Source of the DNA: Promicromonospora soli
Lineage (GTDB): Bacteria; Actinomycetota; Actinomycetes; Actinomycetales; Cellulomonadaceae
Assembly (NCBI RefSeq): GCF_014653785.1
Contig: NZ_BNAS01000003.1
Span: 510,117-574,116, forward strand
Length of the DNA stretch: 64,000 bases
Direction: 5' to 3'
Shown: positions 18,376-26,545 of the stretch, piece after piece
Layout of the letters: every line of letters starts with the position of its first letter
How positions within the stretch are numbered: position 1 is the first letter of the stretch
Notes under the pieces: model-generated
What the model was told of the DNA's origin: nothing
Databases searched by the model: none
The model's input: the letters and a program-made list of their open reading frames with translations, nothing else
Position numbers and translations under genes: made by a program

Positions 18376-19004
18376 ACACCGCCGAGCTCGTCGAACGCGC
18401 GGCCGGGCTCGCGATCGACGCTGCCCGCTCGGGTGAGGCGCGCGTCCTCGGGATCACCGGCCCGCCCGGTGCGGGAAAGTCGACGCTCGCCGCCGCCCTT
18501 GCCGACGGCATGGCACCCGGCACGGCAGTCGTGGTCGGCATGGACGGCTTCCACCTGTCCAACAAGGTGCTGGAGGCCCACGGCAGCCGGGGCCGCAAGG
18601 GCGCCATCGACACGTTCGACGACGCCGGGTACGCCGCCCTGATCGACCGGATCGCTGGCCGCCCCCTGGGCGGCCCGCCGGTCTACGCGCCAGAGTTCCG
18701 GCGCGAGATCGAGGAGCCGATAGCGGCCGGCACTGCCGTCACCGGCGAACCCCTGGTGATCACGGAGGGCAACTATCTGCTCGCCCCCAGCGGCGCCTGG
18801 CCCGCCGCCCGCGCTCGGATGGCCGAGGTCTGGTACATCGACCTGCCCGACGCCGAGCGCCTGCGGCGCCTCGTCGCTCGCCACCATGCCTTCGGCAAGC
18901 CCCTGCCCGACGCCGAGGCCTGGGCCTGCGGCACCGACCAGCGCAACGCGGACCTGATCGCGACCACCCGGGACGCCGCGGACCTGGTCGTGGACTGGGT
19001 CTGA
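18366..19004 (+). CDS. Uridine kinase-like P-loop nucleoside/sugar kinase
   Basis: This 212-residue protein belongs to the phosphoribulokinase/uridine kinase/pantothenate kinase superfamily. The Walker A motif is GITGPPGAGKSTLAAALAD. The MDGFHLSNKVLEAHGSRGRKG segment and VYAPEFRREIEEPI are the substrate loop, and ITEGNYLL and RRLVARHHAFGK are typical of the 'FrcK-like' fructose-transport kinases and related proteins. It begins at GTG 18366 inside the end of the PfkB gene. Sugar or nucleoside phosphorylation in concert with that kinase is inferred; the substrate is not evident. Confidence 0.85.
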   Translation: MRLNTAELVERAAGLAIDAARSGEARVLGITGPPGAGKSTLAAALADGMAPGTAVVVGMDGFHLSNKVLEAHGSRGRKGAIDTFDDAGYAALIDRIAGRPLGGPPVYAPEFRREIEEPIAAGTAVTGEPLVITEGNYLLAPSGAWPAARARMAEVWYIDLPDAERLRRLVARHHAFGKPLPDAEAWACGTDQRNADLIATTRDAADLVVDWV

Positions 19005-19059
19005 TCGTGGACCGGGGTCCGGTCGTGGGCCGCCGGTCTGACCGTGGACGTGGTCTCAC

Positions 19060-19815
19060 TCACCCGATCTCGAGGACCGCGACCCGCCAGACTCCCCGCC
19101 GCGCCTCCAGCCGCACGGCCGCGGCGCGCACCCGGCCCTCGTCGTGCAGGATCACTGTCGCCTCCGCGGACGTGGCGCCCAGCCGGACCATCCGCACGCG
19201 CCGGACCGCCGCCGGGTGTGCCTTGGGCCGCGGCGGCCGCGCCTGCCGGGCCTCCCGCATGAGCCGACCCCGCTCCAGCAGCTGGTCGTAGACCTGCGGC
19301 GTGACCCACCGGGTGAGCTGGGTCGCGGGGCGCTCGCCGCGCAGCACCTCTACCGCGGCGCGGACCACCCGGCACACCTGCGCGGTGGGATCGGGCAGGG
19401 TGGGGTCCGGCTCGGGAGCCGGGCGCCCGGAGAGCGCCTCGAGCGCGGCCGCCGCATTCTGCAGCTCCGGGTACGGTGTGCCGCCGATCCGCATGCGCCG
19501 CAGCCGCTGACCGATCCCGGGACCCGTGACCGGCCCGGCCGGCGACGTGACGGCCGGGGTGACAGGCCGTCGCGTGGGCGCCGTCGTGCTGACGATGCGC
19601 GGCGCCGTGCTGACGGCGCGAAGCACCGTGCTGGCGCGCGGCGGCGTGCTGATGGCAGGCGGCGGCGCGGCCGGAGCGTTAGCCAGGTTCGGCGTCGGCG
19701 TCGGGGCAGGCGCTGGTGTCGGTGCGGTTGCCGCTGTGGCGGGGCGGCGCCGCGTGGTTGCAGGGTCGGGCGGGGCGTCGCGCGGAGCGTCGGGGCGGGT
19801 GTCGATGGTGGTCAT
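19060..19815 (-). CDS. Rv3235-family (DUF6459) protein
   Basis: This 251-residue protein starts with ~100 residues of low-complexity Ala/Pro/Thr sequence (TPAPAPTPTPN, RRPATAATAP) that is probably disordered. The conserved C-terminal domain follows: QVCRVVRAAVEVLRGERPATQLTRWVTPQVYDQLLERG, then the basic RPKAHPAAVRRVRMVRLGATSAEATVILHDEGRVRAAAVRLEARRG. This matches the actinobacterial Rv3235 family, of unknown function, often encoded near secA or cell-envelope genes. AGGAGA precedes the ATG. It lies downstream of a same-strand LysM protein gene. Confidence 0.82.
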   Translation of the reverse strand: MTTIDTRPDAPRDAPPDPATTRRRPATAATAPTPAPAPTPTPNLANAPAAPPPAISTPPRASTVLRAVSTAPRIVSTTAPTRRPVTPAVTSPAGPVTGPGIGQRLRRMRIGGTPYPELQNAAAALEALSGRPAPEPDPTLPDPTAQVCRVVRAAVEVLRGERPATQLTRWVTPQVYDQLLERGRLMREARQARPPRPKAHPAAVRRVRMVRLGATSAEATVILHDEGRVRAAAVRLEARRGVWRVAVLEIG

Positions 19816-19872
19816 GCGGGATCTCCTGGGGACGCGTGCGGGGTCGTGCGGGACGGGGAAAAGGGCGGGCCC

Positions 19873-20733
19873 TCAGGGCAGGCGGAGCACCGTGCCCGGG
19901 CGGATCAGGTCGGGATTCGAGCCGAGCACCGCGCGGTTGGTGTTGTGCCACTGCGTGACGGCGGCAGCGATCTCGGCGTCGGCGGTCTGATCGGTGGCGG
20001 TCTGATCGGTGGCGAGCTGATCGGCGGCGATCGCCCAGAGGGTGTCGCCCGGCTCGACCACCACCAGTGGCTCGCGTTGCATCCCCGTGCGCTGGCTCCG
20101 GTTGACCAGCGATGCCCGCTCCGGTGCCGGGCGCCGATCTGTCGTCTCGGGGTCCGTTGGCTGCCAGCGGAGGTCAAGCACGACGGGAGGGCCGGCGTTC
20201 GCGGCCACGGGAACCCCGAGCGTGTTGGGCAGAGCCATTGCCGTGGGTGTCGCGAGGGCGAGGCCGAGCCCCGCACCGGCGGCCGCGCGGGCGAGGCGAC
20301 GGACGAGGGCCGGCGCGTGCCGTGCCACGGCTCGTTCGCCCGCAACCCAGCGCCGCCCTCGCCGATCTGCGAGGACGCACACCAGCGCCACGAGCGCATG
20401 CAGCCCGACCCGGCCCGCCACCACCGTGCCGACGGCGACCGCTGCGAGCTCGACGATGTCCTCGACCGGGAAGAGCGCCGAGCCAAGCCCCGTGCCGACC
20501 TGCCAGGTGCGTGCTCCGAGCGTGCCGGCCGCCGCGGCCAGCGCGAGGCTGAGGGTCAGCAGCCCGAGGAGCCCACACCAGGTGCCCTCCCGCTGCTCGG
20601 CGGCACTCGCGTCCTCCGTGGTATTCACGGCGGCGCTCTCGGCGGACTGCGGCGTGCGGACCTCCTCAGGTCCTGTCCGGCGATTCCGAACGTGCTTCGA
20701 TGGCGCTGCGTGGTTGAGGGCAGTACTCGACAT
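19873..20733 (-). CDS. LysM domain membrane protein
   Basis: This 286-residue protein has an N-terminal Thr/Ser-rich cytoplasmic part. Hydrophobic segments follow around residues 50-75 (LLGLLTLSLALAAAAGTLGA), 85-115 and 150-170. The C-terminal LysM domain (VVVEPGDTLWAIAADQLA to NPDLIRPGTVLRLP) would bind peptidoglycan or guide it. The LysM contains an insert of ATDQT repeats between its two halves, which is unusual. ATG 20733 is taken over the in-frame 20826 because of the CAGGGGGAACC site. It shares strand and probably transcript with the Rv3235-family gene. Confidence 0.85.
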   Translation of the reverse strand: MSSTALNHAAPSKHVRNRRTGPEEVRTPQSAESAAVNTTEDASAAEQREGTWCGLLGLLTLSLALAAAAGTLGARTWQVGTGLGSALFPVEDIVELAAVAVGTVVAGRVGLHALVALVCVLADRRGRRWVAGERAVARHAPALVRRLARAAAGAGLGLALATPTAMALPNTLGVPVAANAGPPVVLDLRWQPTDPETTDRRPAPERASLVNRSQRTGMQREPLVVVEPGDTLWAIAADQLATDQTATDQTADAEIAAAVTQWHNTNRAVLGSNPDLIRPGTVLRLP

Positions 20734-20863
20734 GGTTCCCCCTGTGGCGATCAAATTTTGGGCACGATAGAGCTGTATGGCTAGTTTGATGCTTGTTGGT
20801 GTCGTCCGGTGGTCGATATTCAACATCCGTACCGACAGGGTGTCTACCGGAGGGCGAGATGCC

Positions 20864-20871
20864 TGTGGATA
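20864..20871 (-). promoter_or_regulatory. Partial DnaA-box-like site
   Basis: On the minus strand this reads TATCCACA, 8 of 9 bases of the DnaA box, just upstream of the gene at 20887. It could be coincidental. Confidence 0.2.
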
Positions 20872-20886
20872 GCGCAGGGTGACCCC

Positions 20887-21441
20887 ATGACAACCGTGGA
20901 TCCGGCTGGTCCCACGCGCTGGGAGGCGCTCTTCGGTGATCTCGAGGCGCAGGCTCGCGCGCAGTCAGCCGCCGAGGCCGACGCGCTCGTGTCCGAGCTG
21001 ACGCGCGCCGAGCACGCGACGATGACGCTCGCTGACCGGTTCCGCGCCGGCGTCGGGGCGGTGGTCACGCTGGAGCTGCTCGACGGTGCGCCGTTGCGCG
21101 GCGTCGTGCGGGAGGTGGCGGACGAGTGGGTGCTGCTGCAGGGGGTCAGGCCCGAGCCGGCGAGCCAGCACCTCGTGCCGCTGGCCGCGACGGCGGGCGT
21201 GCACGGCCTGGCTCGTCAGGCGGCGTCGGCGACGTCCCGGCGGGACGGGCTCGGGCTGGGGCCCGTGCTGCGGACCCTCCAGCGCGACCGGGCGCGTGTC
21301 ACGGTGCGGACGCTGAGCGGGGTAGTGGGCGGCCGGATCGGGCGAGTCGGCCGTGACCATCTGGACATCGATGTGCTCGATGATCGCGGAACTCGACTGG
21401 TTCCGTTCACGGCCCTGCTGGTCGTGAGCGAGGCGCCGTGA
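20887..21441 (+). CDS. Conserved hypothetical protein with Sm-like beta segment
   Basis: I do not recognise a named family for this 184-residue cytoplasmic protein. It begins with a helical segment (WEALFGDLEAQARAQSAAEADALVSEL). A beta-rich part follows (VGAVVTLELLDGAPLRGVVREVADEWVLLQ) that resembles SH3/Sm-type small barrels. After a linker a second similar half appears (DRARVTVRTLSGVVGGRIGRVGRDHLDIDVLDD). It may therefore be a two-barrel nucleic-acid or protein-binding factor, which is inference only. The ATG at 20887 was chosen because the upstream frame contains the DnaA-box-like site. Confidence 0.65.
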   Translation: MTTVDPAGPTRWEALFGDLEAQARAQSAAEADALVSELTRAEHATMTLADRFRAGVGAVVTLELLDGAPLRGVVREVADEWVLLQGVRPEPASQHLVPLAATAGVHGLARQAASATSRRDGLGLGPVLRTLQRDRARVTVRTLSGVVGGRIGRVGRDHLDIDVLDDRGTRLVPFTALLVVSEAP

Positions 21442-21530
21442 GGCCGTCGAGAAAGCCGGTAAATGGAGAGCGGGACCGGAGCCACTCCGCGTGGAGTGCG
21501 CCGGTCCCGTCGGTGTGCGACTGAGGCCTT

Positions 21531-21749
21531 TCAGCCGTCCGCGGCCGCAGAACCCTTGAGTCGCTCACGGCTCTTTGCATACATGCGCTCGATGTATGCC
21601 TCGAGCTCCGCCGCTTCGACGCGCCAGACCTTCTTGGGCCCCACCTGGATGGCGGGAAGGTCGCCGGTGCGAACCAGTGCATAGCCCTGCGCCATCGAGA
21701 TGTTCAGGGTCTCGACCACATCGGCCAGAGAGAGAAAGCGCTTTTCCAT
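21531..21749 (-). CDS. Small helix-turn-helix DNA-binding protein (BldC/excisionase-like)
   Basis: This 72-residue protein is almost entirely one winged HTH of the MerR/excisionase type: FLSLADVVETLNISMAQGYALVRTGDLPAIQVGPKKVWRVEAAELEAYIERM. Size and layout resemble BldC and phage/plasmid excisionases; no integrase is nearby, so a developmental or housekeeping regulator is more likely. The ATG at 21749 has a CACACT box 6 nt upstream. It diverges from the CpaB-like gene at 21956. Confidence 0.85.
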   Translation of the reverse strand: MEKRFLSLADVVETLNISMAQGYALVRTGDLPAIQVGPKKVWRVEAAELEAYIERMYAKSRERLKGSAAADG

Positions 21750-21785
21750 GGGTCCAGTGTGGCACGAGACACCGACATGAGGGGG

Positions 21786-21794
21786 TTATCCACA
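21786..21794 (+). promoter_or_regulatory. DnaA-box-like 9-mer
   Basis: An exact TTATCCACA lies 36 bp upstream of the small HTH gene, in the divergent gap. Confidence 0.35.
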
Positions 21795-21862
21795 AGAAGT
21801 GCTTATCTGATGCCGGATCGGCGGCGTTCGATCACTATGGTTCCGGCGCTCTGCCCAGGCTG

Positions 21863-21882
21863 TGCACCATGCCTTGCACCAT
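21863..21882 (+). repeat. Direct repeat TGCACCAT, candidate operator
   Basis: TGCACCAT occurs at 21863 and again at 21875, 12 bp apart. The pair lies between the small HTH gene and the CpaB-like gene. Closely spaced direct repeats suit BldC-like proteins, which bind DNA head-to-tail. Binding is inferred. Confidence 0.35.
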
Positions 21883-21955
21883 TCTGTGTGGGTTCGCCCT
21901 CAACTTGTAGTCGAAGGTCTACCCAAAGTCCACCAAAGTACGCGGAAGGACCGAG

Positions 21956-22645
21956 ATGACGTATGCCCCGGCCGCCTCAGCGCCCACCGTTGGCAGTCAG
22001 GGCATTCCCGAGCCTGCGGCAGCCCGGCTGCGCCGGCCCAGCTGGCGCGACCCGCGGCTCCTGACCGGCGTCGTCATCGTCGCGCTGTCGGTCGCGTTCG
22101 GCTCATGGGTGGTCTCGGCGGCGAGCCGCACGGTCCCGGTCTTCGTGGCGGACGGCGCGCTGACTCCCGGGGAGATCCTCACCGCGGACGTACTCCGCGC
22201 CGTCGACGTCCGGCTCGGCGCGGGGACGGGCCGCTACCTCCGCGCGGACGAACCGCTGCCTACGGACCTCGTGGCGCTCCGGGTGGTGGACGACGGCGAG
22301 CTCGTCCCACTGACCGCCCTCGGTGCGGACGCCGACGTCCGATCGGTCGCCGTACCGGTCGCCTCCGGGCTCTCGGACCGAATACGTGCGGGGGCGGTCG
22401 TGGACCTGTGGTTCGTGCCGGACGTGCCGGTCACGCCGGAGCAGGTCCCCGACAAGCCGGACCCGAGCACGCTGGCGCAGAACGTCGTGGTCGAGCAGGT
22501 CGACGCCGAGGACGGCGCGATAGTCGTGGACGGCACCGTCACGCTGCACGTCCTCGTCCCAGCCGACTCCCTGCCGACCGTGCTGGCCGCGCTCTCGGAC
22601 GCCGGCACAGTCGCCGTCGTGCCCGTGGCGGGCGGCGTCCGGTGA
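21956..22645 (+). CDS. SAF-domain (CpaB/RcpC-like) membrane protein
   Basis: This 229-residue protein has a short cytoplasmic N-terminus, one signal anchor (LLTGVVIVALSVAFGSWVVSAASR, about residues 36-58) and an extracytoplasmic SAF domain (VPVFVADGALTPGEILTADVLRAVDVRLG, then ADEPLPTDLVALRVVDDGELVPLTAL). The C-terminal half resembles the RcpC/CpaB region (RSVAVPVASGLSDRIRAGAVVDLWFVPD). CpaB normally assists Flp/Tad pilus secretin assembly. No secretin, TadA ATPase, TadB/C or pilin genes are in view, so the partner machinery is elsewhere or absent. GGAAGGACC precedes the ATG; the stop overlaps the next start (GTGA). Confidence 0.83.
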   Translation: MTYAPAASAPTVGSQGIPEPAAARLRRPSWRDPRLLTGVVIVALSVAFGSWVVSAASRTVPVFVADGALTPGEILTADVLRAVDVRLGAGTGRYLRADEPLPTDLVALRVVDDGELVPLTALGADADVRSVAVPVASGLSDRIRAGAVVDLWFVPDVPVTPEQVPDKPDPSTLAQNVVVEQVDAEDGAIVVDGTVTLHVLVPADSLPTVLAALSDAGTVAVVPVAGGVR

Positions 22646-23931
22646 GCGCGGAGCGGGCGGTCACGGTCCTGGTCGCGGTGCACGCACCCGAGGAGGAGGC
22701 TGCGGCGGTCACCGTGCTCGGCGCGCAGCCGCGGGTGACCGTGGCTCGGCGGTGTGCCGAGCTCACCGAGCTCCTGGCGGCAGCCGAGGCGGGCGCCGGC
22801 ACGGCCGCCGTCGTCTCGGGGGACCTGCCCGGCCTGGACCGTGAAGCCGTGGCGCGGCTGCGTGGCGCCGGCCTGCGGGTGGTCGCCATCGAGGACCCCG
22901 CCACGCCGGTGGAACGGCTCGCCGGGCTGGGGTGCGACGTCGTCGTCGCCGGCGGGGACGCGGAAAACCTGGTCGCTGCGGTGCGGGGAGACGCGCCGGA
23001 GATCGCCGAACCCGCGCCGCCTCCAGCGCCGCATGACTTCGGGGGCCGGCCTGGCACGCTCGTCGCCGTGTGGGGTCCGGCCGGGTCGCCGGGCCGGACC
23101 ACCACCGCGATCGAGCTCGCGGCCGCCCTCGCCGGGGTCGGCGCCGCGGCCCCGCGCCGCTCCGGCCTGCTGCGCCGGTCTCGCTCAGCGCCGCCGCCCC
23201 ACGGATCGGGCACGGTGCTCCTGGCCGACGCCGACACCTACGCGTCCTCCGTGACCGCCCGCCTCGGGCTGCTCGACGACGCCCCCGGCCTGGCCGCCGC
23301 GGCCCGCACCGCCGGGCAGGGCGTGCTCGACGTCGTGACGCTGGCCGGCCACAGCCCGGTCGTGCTGCCGGGCGTGCGTGTGCTGACCGGCATCACCCGC
23401 GCGTCGCGCTGGCCCGAGCTGCCTGCGAGCTCGCTCGAGGTCGTGTTCGAGCGGTGCCGCGAGCTCGCTTCGTGGACGGTGGTGGACTGCGGCCCGGTTC
23501 TCGAGGCCGACGAGCTCCTCATGTACGACACCCGGGCGCCGCAGCGCAACGGCGCGACCCTCAGCGCGCTGCAGGCGGCGGACATCGTCGTGGTGGTCGG
23601 CGGGGCCGACCCCGTGGGGCTGCAGCGCCTGGTGCGGGGCCTGGAGGACCTGCGGGACGCCGCCGTCCCGGTGCCCGCGGCGCGCCTCGTCGTGGTGAAC
23701 CGGGTGCGTGCCTCCGCCGTCGGACGGCGGGCCGAGTCCCAGGTGCGCGACGCCCTCGCACGGTACGGGGGAGTCGACGACGTGCACCTCGTGCCGGACG
23801 ACCCGGCCGGGCTCGACGCCGCACTCCTGGCGGGGCGGGTGCTCGCGGAGTGCGCGCCGGCATCGCCGGCGCGGGCCGCGTTCCTGGGGCTTGCCGACCG
23901 GGTCCGGGAGCTGGTGCCCGCGCCGGCGTGA
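22642..23931 (+). CDS. CpaE/MinD-like ATPase-fold protein with degenerate Walker A
   Basis: This 429-residue protein has an N-terminal response-regulator-like receiver fold (VTVLVAVHAPEEEAAAVTVLGA, residues 5-115). A SIMIBI/MinD-type domain follows from about residue 138. Its deviant Walker A reads GPAGSPGRTT: both lysines expected in KGGxGKT are replaced (Ala and Arg). The rest of the fold persists, with LLADADTY, VVDCGPVLEADEL, IVVVVGGADPVGLQRLVRGL and LVVVNRVRASAVG. CpaE/TadZ proteins localise Tad pilus machinery. It starts at GTG 22642 overlapping the SAF gene stop, so the pair is co-translated. Confidence 0.83.
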   Translation: MSAERAVTVLVAVHAPEEEAAAVTVLGAQPRVTVARRCAELTELLAAAEAGAGTAAVVSGDLPGLDREAVARLRGAGLRVVAIEDPATPVERLAGLGCDVVVAGGDAENLVAAVRGDAPEIAEPAPPPAPHDFGGRPGTLVAVWGPAGSPGRTTTAIELAAALAGVGAAAPRRSGLLRRSRSAPPPHGSGTVLLADADTYASSVTARLGLLDDAPGLAAAARTAGQGVLDVVTLAGHSPVVLPGVRVLTGITRASRWPELPASSLEVVFERCRELASWTVVDCGPVLEADELLMYDTRAPQRNGATLSALQAADIVVVVGGADPVGLQRLVRGLEDLRDAAVPVPAARLVVVNRVRASAVGRRAESQVRDALARYGGVDDVHLVPDDPAGLDAALLAGRVLAECAPASPARAAFLGLADRVRELVPAPA

Positions 23932-24041
23932 ATCGCGGTGCGTGAGGCCGCGGTGAGGCGGCGCGGACCCTCATCCGGGTCTCCTGCGTAACAATCCGTC
24001 CGTCCGGCGCGGCTCGACGACCGAAATATGACATCCGGCGC

Positions 24042-24047
24042 TAAGTT
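24042..24047 (+). promoter_or_regulatory. -10 box of probable leaderless hisN-like gene
   Basis: TAAGTT is followed by exactly 6 nt and GTG 24054, without a Shine-Dalgarno sequence. Confidence 0.6.
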
Positions 24048-24053
24048 GAGCCC

Positions 24054-24848
24054 GTGGCCGCCGTGACGAAGCACAACTACGCCGACGACCTGCGTCTCGC
24101 GCACGTGATCGCCGACCAGGTCGACTCCATCACCATGTCCCGCTTCCGCGCGCTGGACCTCAAGGTGGAGACCAAGCCGGACCTGACACCGGTGTCCGAC
24201 GCCGACCGCGCAGCCGAGGACTTCATCCGAGGGCAGCTCGCCCGCGCCCGCACGCGCGACGCGATAGTCGGGGAGGAGTACGGGTCGGCCGGCAGTGGTG
24301 CGCGCCGCTGGATCGTCGACCCGATCGACGGCACCAAGAACTTCGTTCGCGGCGTCCCCGTCTGGGCCACGCTGATCGCTCTGGCCGACGGCGACGAGGT
24401 CGTCGTGGGCCTGGTCAGCGCCCCCGCCCTGGGCCGGCGCTGGTGGGCCGCGCAGGGCTCGGGCGCGTGGACGGGCAAGTCATTGGCGGCCGCGTCGCGC
24501 ATGTCCGTGTCCGGGGTCTCCCGCGTCGCCGACGCGTCCTTCAGCTACGCGTCCATCGGCGGCTGGGAGGAGCGCGGCTCGCTGGAGGGGTTCCTCAACC
24601 TGACGCGGGCCTGCGCGCGTACCCGCGGGTACGGCGACTTCTGGTCGTACATGCTGGTGGCTGACGGCGCCGTCGACATCGCCGCCGAGCCCGAGCTCGA
24701 GGTGTACGACATGGCCGCGCTCGTGCCGATCGTCGTCGAGGCCGGCGGCACCTTCACGGCGCTCGACGGCACGCCGGGCCCATGGGGCGGCAACGCGGTC
24801 GCGACCAACGGCAAGCTGCACAAGGAAGCGCTCGAGTTTCTGGCCTGA
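24054..24848 (+). CDS. hisN: Histidinol-phosphatase / inositol monophosphatase family protein
   Basis: This 264-residue Mg-dependent phosphatase of the IMPase superfamily has metal-ligand motifs GEEYG (around residue 75) and WIVDPIDGTKNFVRGVP, and a third near YDMAALVPIVVEAGG. The FVRGVPVWATLIAL sequence after the DPIDGT motif is typical of the actinobacterial HisN histidinol-phosphate phosphatase branch, which catalyses the penultimate step of histidine synthesis, rather than of inositol phosphatase proper. No other his gene is nearby, as is usual for hisN. Start GTG 24054 is supported by the TAAGTT box. Confidence 0.87.
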   Translation: MAAVTKHNYADDLRLAHVIADQVDSITMSRFRALDLKVETKPDLTPVSDADRAAEDFIRGQLARARTRDAIVGEEYGSAGSGARRWIVDPIDGTKNFVRGVPVWATLIALADGDEVVVGLVSAPALGRRWWAAQGSGAWTGKSLAAASRMSVSGVSRVADASFSYASIGGWEERGSLEGFLNLTRACARTRGYGDFWSYMLVADGAVDIAAEPELEVYDMAALVPIVVEAGGTFTALDGTPGPWGGNAVATNGKLHKEALEFLA

Positions 24849-24882
24849 GCGTTTGACTGCCGTTCGGGCCTGTCGAGAACCG

Positions 24883-25452
24883 TCAGACGCGCGGGATGTT
24901 CTTGATCTCGCTCCAGTCGTACCAGAGCAGGTCGCGGTCGGTGACGCGCTGCAGCGCCTCGTCGAGCGCGGCATCCGACTCCTCGCCGACCTCGGCGGTC
25001 GCCTCGGCGTCGCTCTCCTCGTCGGCGGCTGCGAGCACGTCCGCGATGTCGGGGGCCGCCTCCGGCTCGTCCACGTGCACGCACACGATCGCGACGTTCT
25101 CGACGGTGCTGGTCACCTGGATCTCGGAGGCGACCGGCTCGTCGTCGTCGGAGCCCTCGCCGCTCAGCGCGGTGCTGCCCGGCGCGCCGATCGCCGAGTC
25201 CGGGATCTCCACCGTGATGATCACGCGCTGATGCGGGGCGTCGGGACGGCCGGCGATGAGCGCCAGTGAGTCGTCGGCAGCGTTGAGCGCGGCGACGTAC
25301 TCGAGGCCCTCGGCGTCCTCGTCGGGCAGGACGGCCTCCAGGTCCTTCGTGACGGCGTGCGCGCTGCGTGGGGCGACGGTCCAGCGGGCGGCGTCGTTGG
25401 CGTGGGTGACGGCGTCGAGCTCGTCGAGCGTGGCGGGCACGTAGATGCGCAT
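24883..25452 (-). CDS. DUF6912-family protein
   Basis: This 189-residue acidic cytoplasmic protein begins MRIYVPATLDELDAV, the distinctive start of a widespread actinobacterial family of unknown function (DUF6912). WTVAPRSAHAVTKDLEAVLPDEDAEGLEYVAALNAADDSL follows. A very acidic middle (EEPEAAPDI and EESDAEATAEVGEESD) separates it from the C-terminal LLWYDWSEIKNIPRV. No catalytic signature is visible. ATG 25452 is used; CACACT lies 6 nt upstream. It is convergent with hisN and follows the sugar operon on the same strand, with 55 bp between. Confidence 0.75.
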   Translation of the reverse strand: MRIYVPATLDELDAVTHANDAARWTVAPRSAHAVTKDLEAVLPDEDAEGLEYVAALNAADDSLALIAGRPDAPHQRVIITVEIPDSAIGAPGSTALSGEGSDDDEPVASEIQVTSTVENVAIVCVHVDEPEAAPDIADVLAAADEESDAEATAEVGEESDAALDEALQRVTDRDLLWYDWSEIKNIPRV

Positions 25453-25507
25453 GTGCTCAGTGTGCCGCTGATCAGGCGCTGGCGTGGCAGCCACGGCACC
25501 GCCACTC

Positions 25508-26545
25508 TCACACGACTGCGGACGCGGGGCGGCCGGCGAGGGCCACCTCGACCGTGCGGCCCTCGTGCCAGGACCGGTAGGCCGCCTCGACGATCGCAGT
25601 GGTGCGGATGCCCACATGACCGTCGGGCTGGGGCGTCGACCCGGTGCGGACCGCGTCCAGGAAGGTCGCCAGAAGGGTCTCGTCGAGGTTCGGCCCATAG
25701 CCGAGCGACAGCTCGTTGGCCTCGATCTGAGACCAGCCGGAGACGCGGGCCGCGAACGGGTCGACGTCGATCAGGCCGGCGTCGGACACCACCGAGAGCG
25801 TCAAGCCGCCCCAGATCGAGTGCGAGGCCGGCCGCGACCAGCTGCAGTCGATCGTGAGGTTGGTCCCGTCCGCGTAGGTGACCGTCACGATGCCGGCAGT
25901 CTCGACCGCGCTGTCCGGATGCAGCAGCTTGTTTGCCGTGGCGTGCACCCGGACGGCGGGCACACCGCCCAGGAGAGTGTCGACCATGTCGACGAGGTGC
26001 ACGGTGTGGTCGGTCATCGCACCCCCGCCTGCCAGCGTGGGATCGGTGAACCAGGCTCGTGCGGCCGGTACCTGGCCGTTGTTCGTGCCGGTGATCGCGT
26101 GCACCCGGCCGAGCGTGCCCGCCTGGTACTGGTCGCGCAGGTCGGCGAACGCGGGAGAGAAGCGGACCGGGAACGCGACCATGAGCGGCACCCCCGCGGC
26201 CTCGCAGGCTGCGACCATCGCGGTCGCGTCTGCGACCGACGTCGCGAGCGGCTTCTCACAGAGCACTGCGGCGCCGGCCGCCGCCGCTGCCTCGACGTGC
26301 GTGCGGTGGCGGGTGTTCTCGGAGCAGACGACTACGGCGTCCGGTCCCCAGGCCAGCAGCTCGTCGTAGGTTGCCACGTAGTCGACACCGAGCTCCGCGG
26401 CGAGCGCCGCACCGCCGGACTCACCGGCAGGGCGAGTGGCGCTGTCGGGGTCGGAGGTGAGCAGCTCGACGTCAGGCATGGCCGCGAGCAGACGTGCGTA
26501 GCCGAGCGCGTGCGTGTGCGCGAACGACATCAGGGCGACCTTCAT
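25508..26545 (-). CDS. Gfo/Idh/MocA-family oxidoreductase with atypical N-terminus
   Basis: This 345-residue protein has the family layout: N-terminal Rossmann-like domain, the CEKPLATSVADATAMV signature near residue 95, and a C-terminal alpha/beta domain (GGGAMTDHTVHLVDMVDTLLGG with the conserved His pair). Its first strand-loop reads MKVALMSFAHTHALGYARLL, without the GxGxxG/A dinucleotide motif of its neighbour, so cofactor binding may differ. The start overlaps the previous gene's stop (ATGA), making the two dehydrogenase genes translationally coupled. Likely part of the carbohydrate catabolic operon reading leftwards from 30806; substrate unknown. Confidence 0.85.
   Translation of the reverse strand: MKVALMSFAHTHALGYARLLAAMPDVELLTSDPDSATRPAGESGGAALAAELGVDYVATYDELLAWGPDAVVVCSENTRHRTHVEAAAAAGAAVLCEKPLATSVADATAMVAACEAAGVPLMVAFPVRFSPAFADLRDQYQAGTLGRVHAITGTNNGQVPAARAWFTDPTLAGGGAMTDHTVHLVDMVDTLLGGVPAVRVHATANKLLHPDSAVETAGIVTVTYADGTNLTIDCSWSRPASHSIWGGLTLSVVSDAGLIDVDPFAARVSGWSQIEANELSLGYGPNLDETLLATFLDAVRTGSTPQPDGHVGIRTTAIVEAAYRSWHEGRTVEVALAGRPASAVV

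Noticed and set aside
21531-21749. Excisionase of a mobile element
   Set aside because: The small HTH protein resembles excisionases, but no integrase, attachment repeats or tRNA integration site is nearby. A BldC-like chromosomal regulator is more likely.
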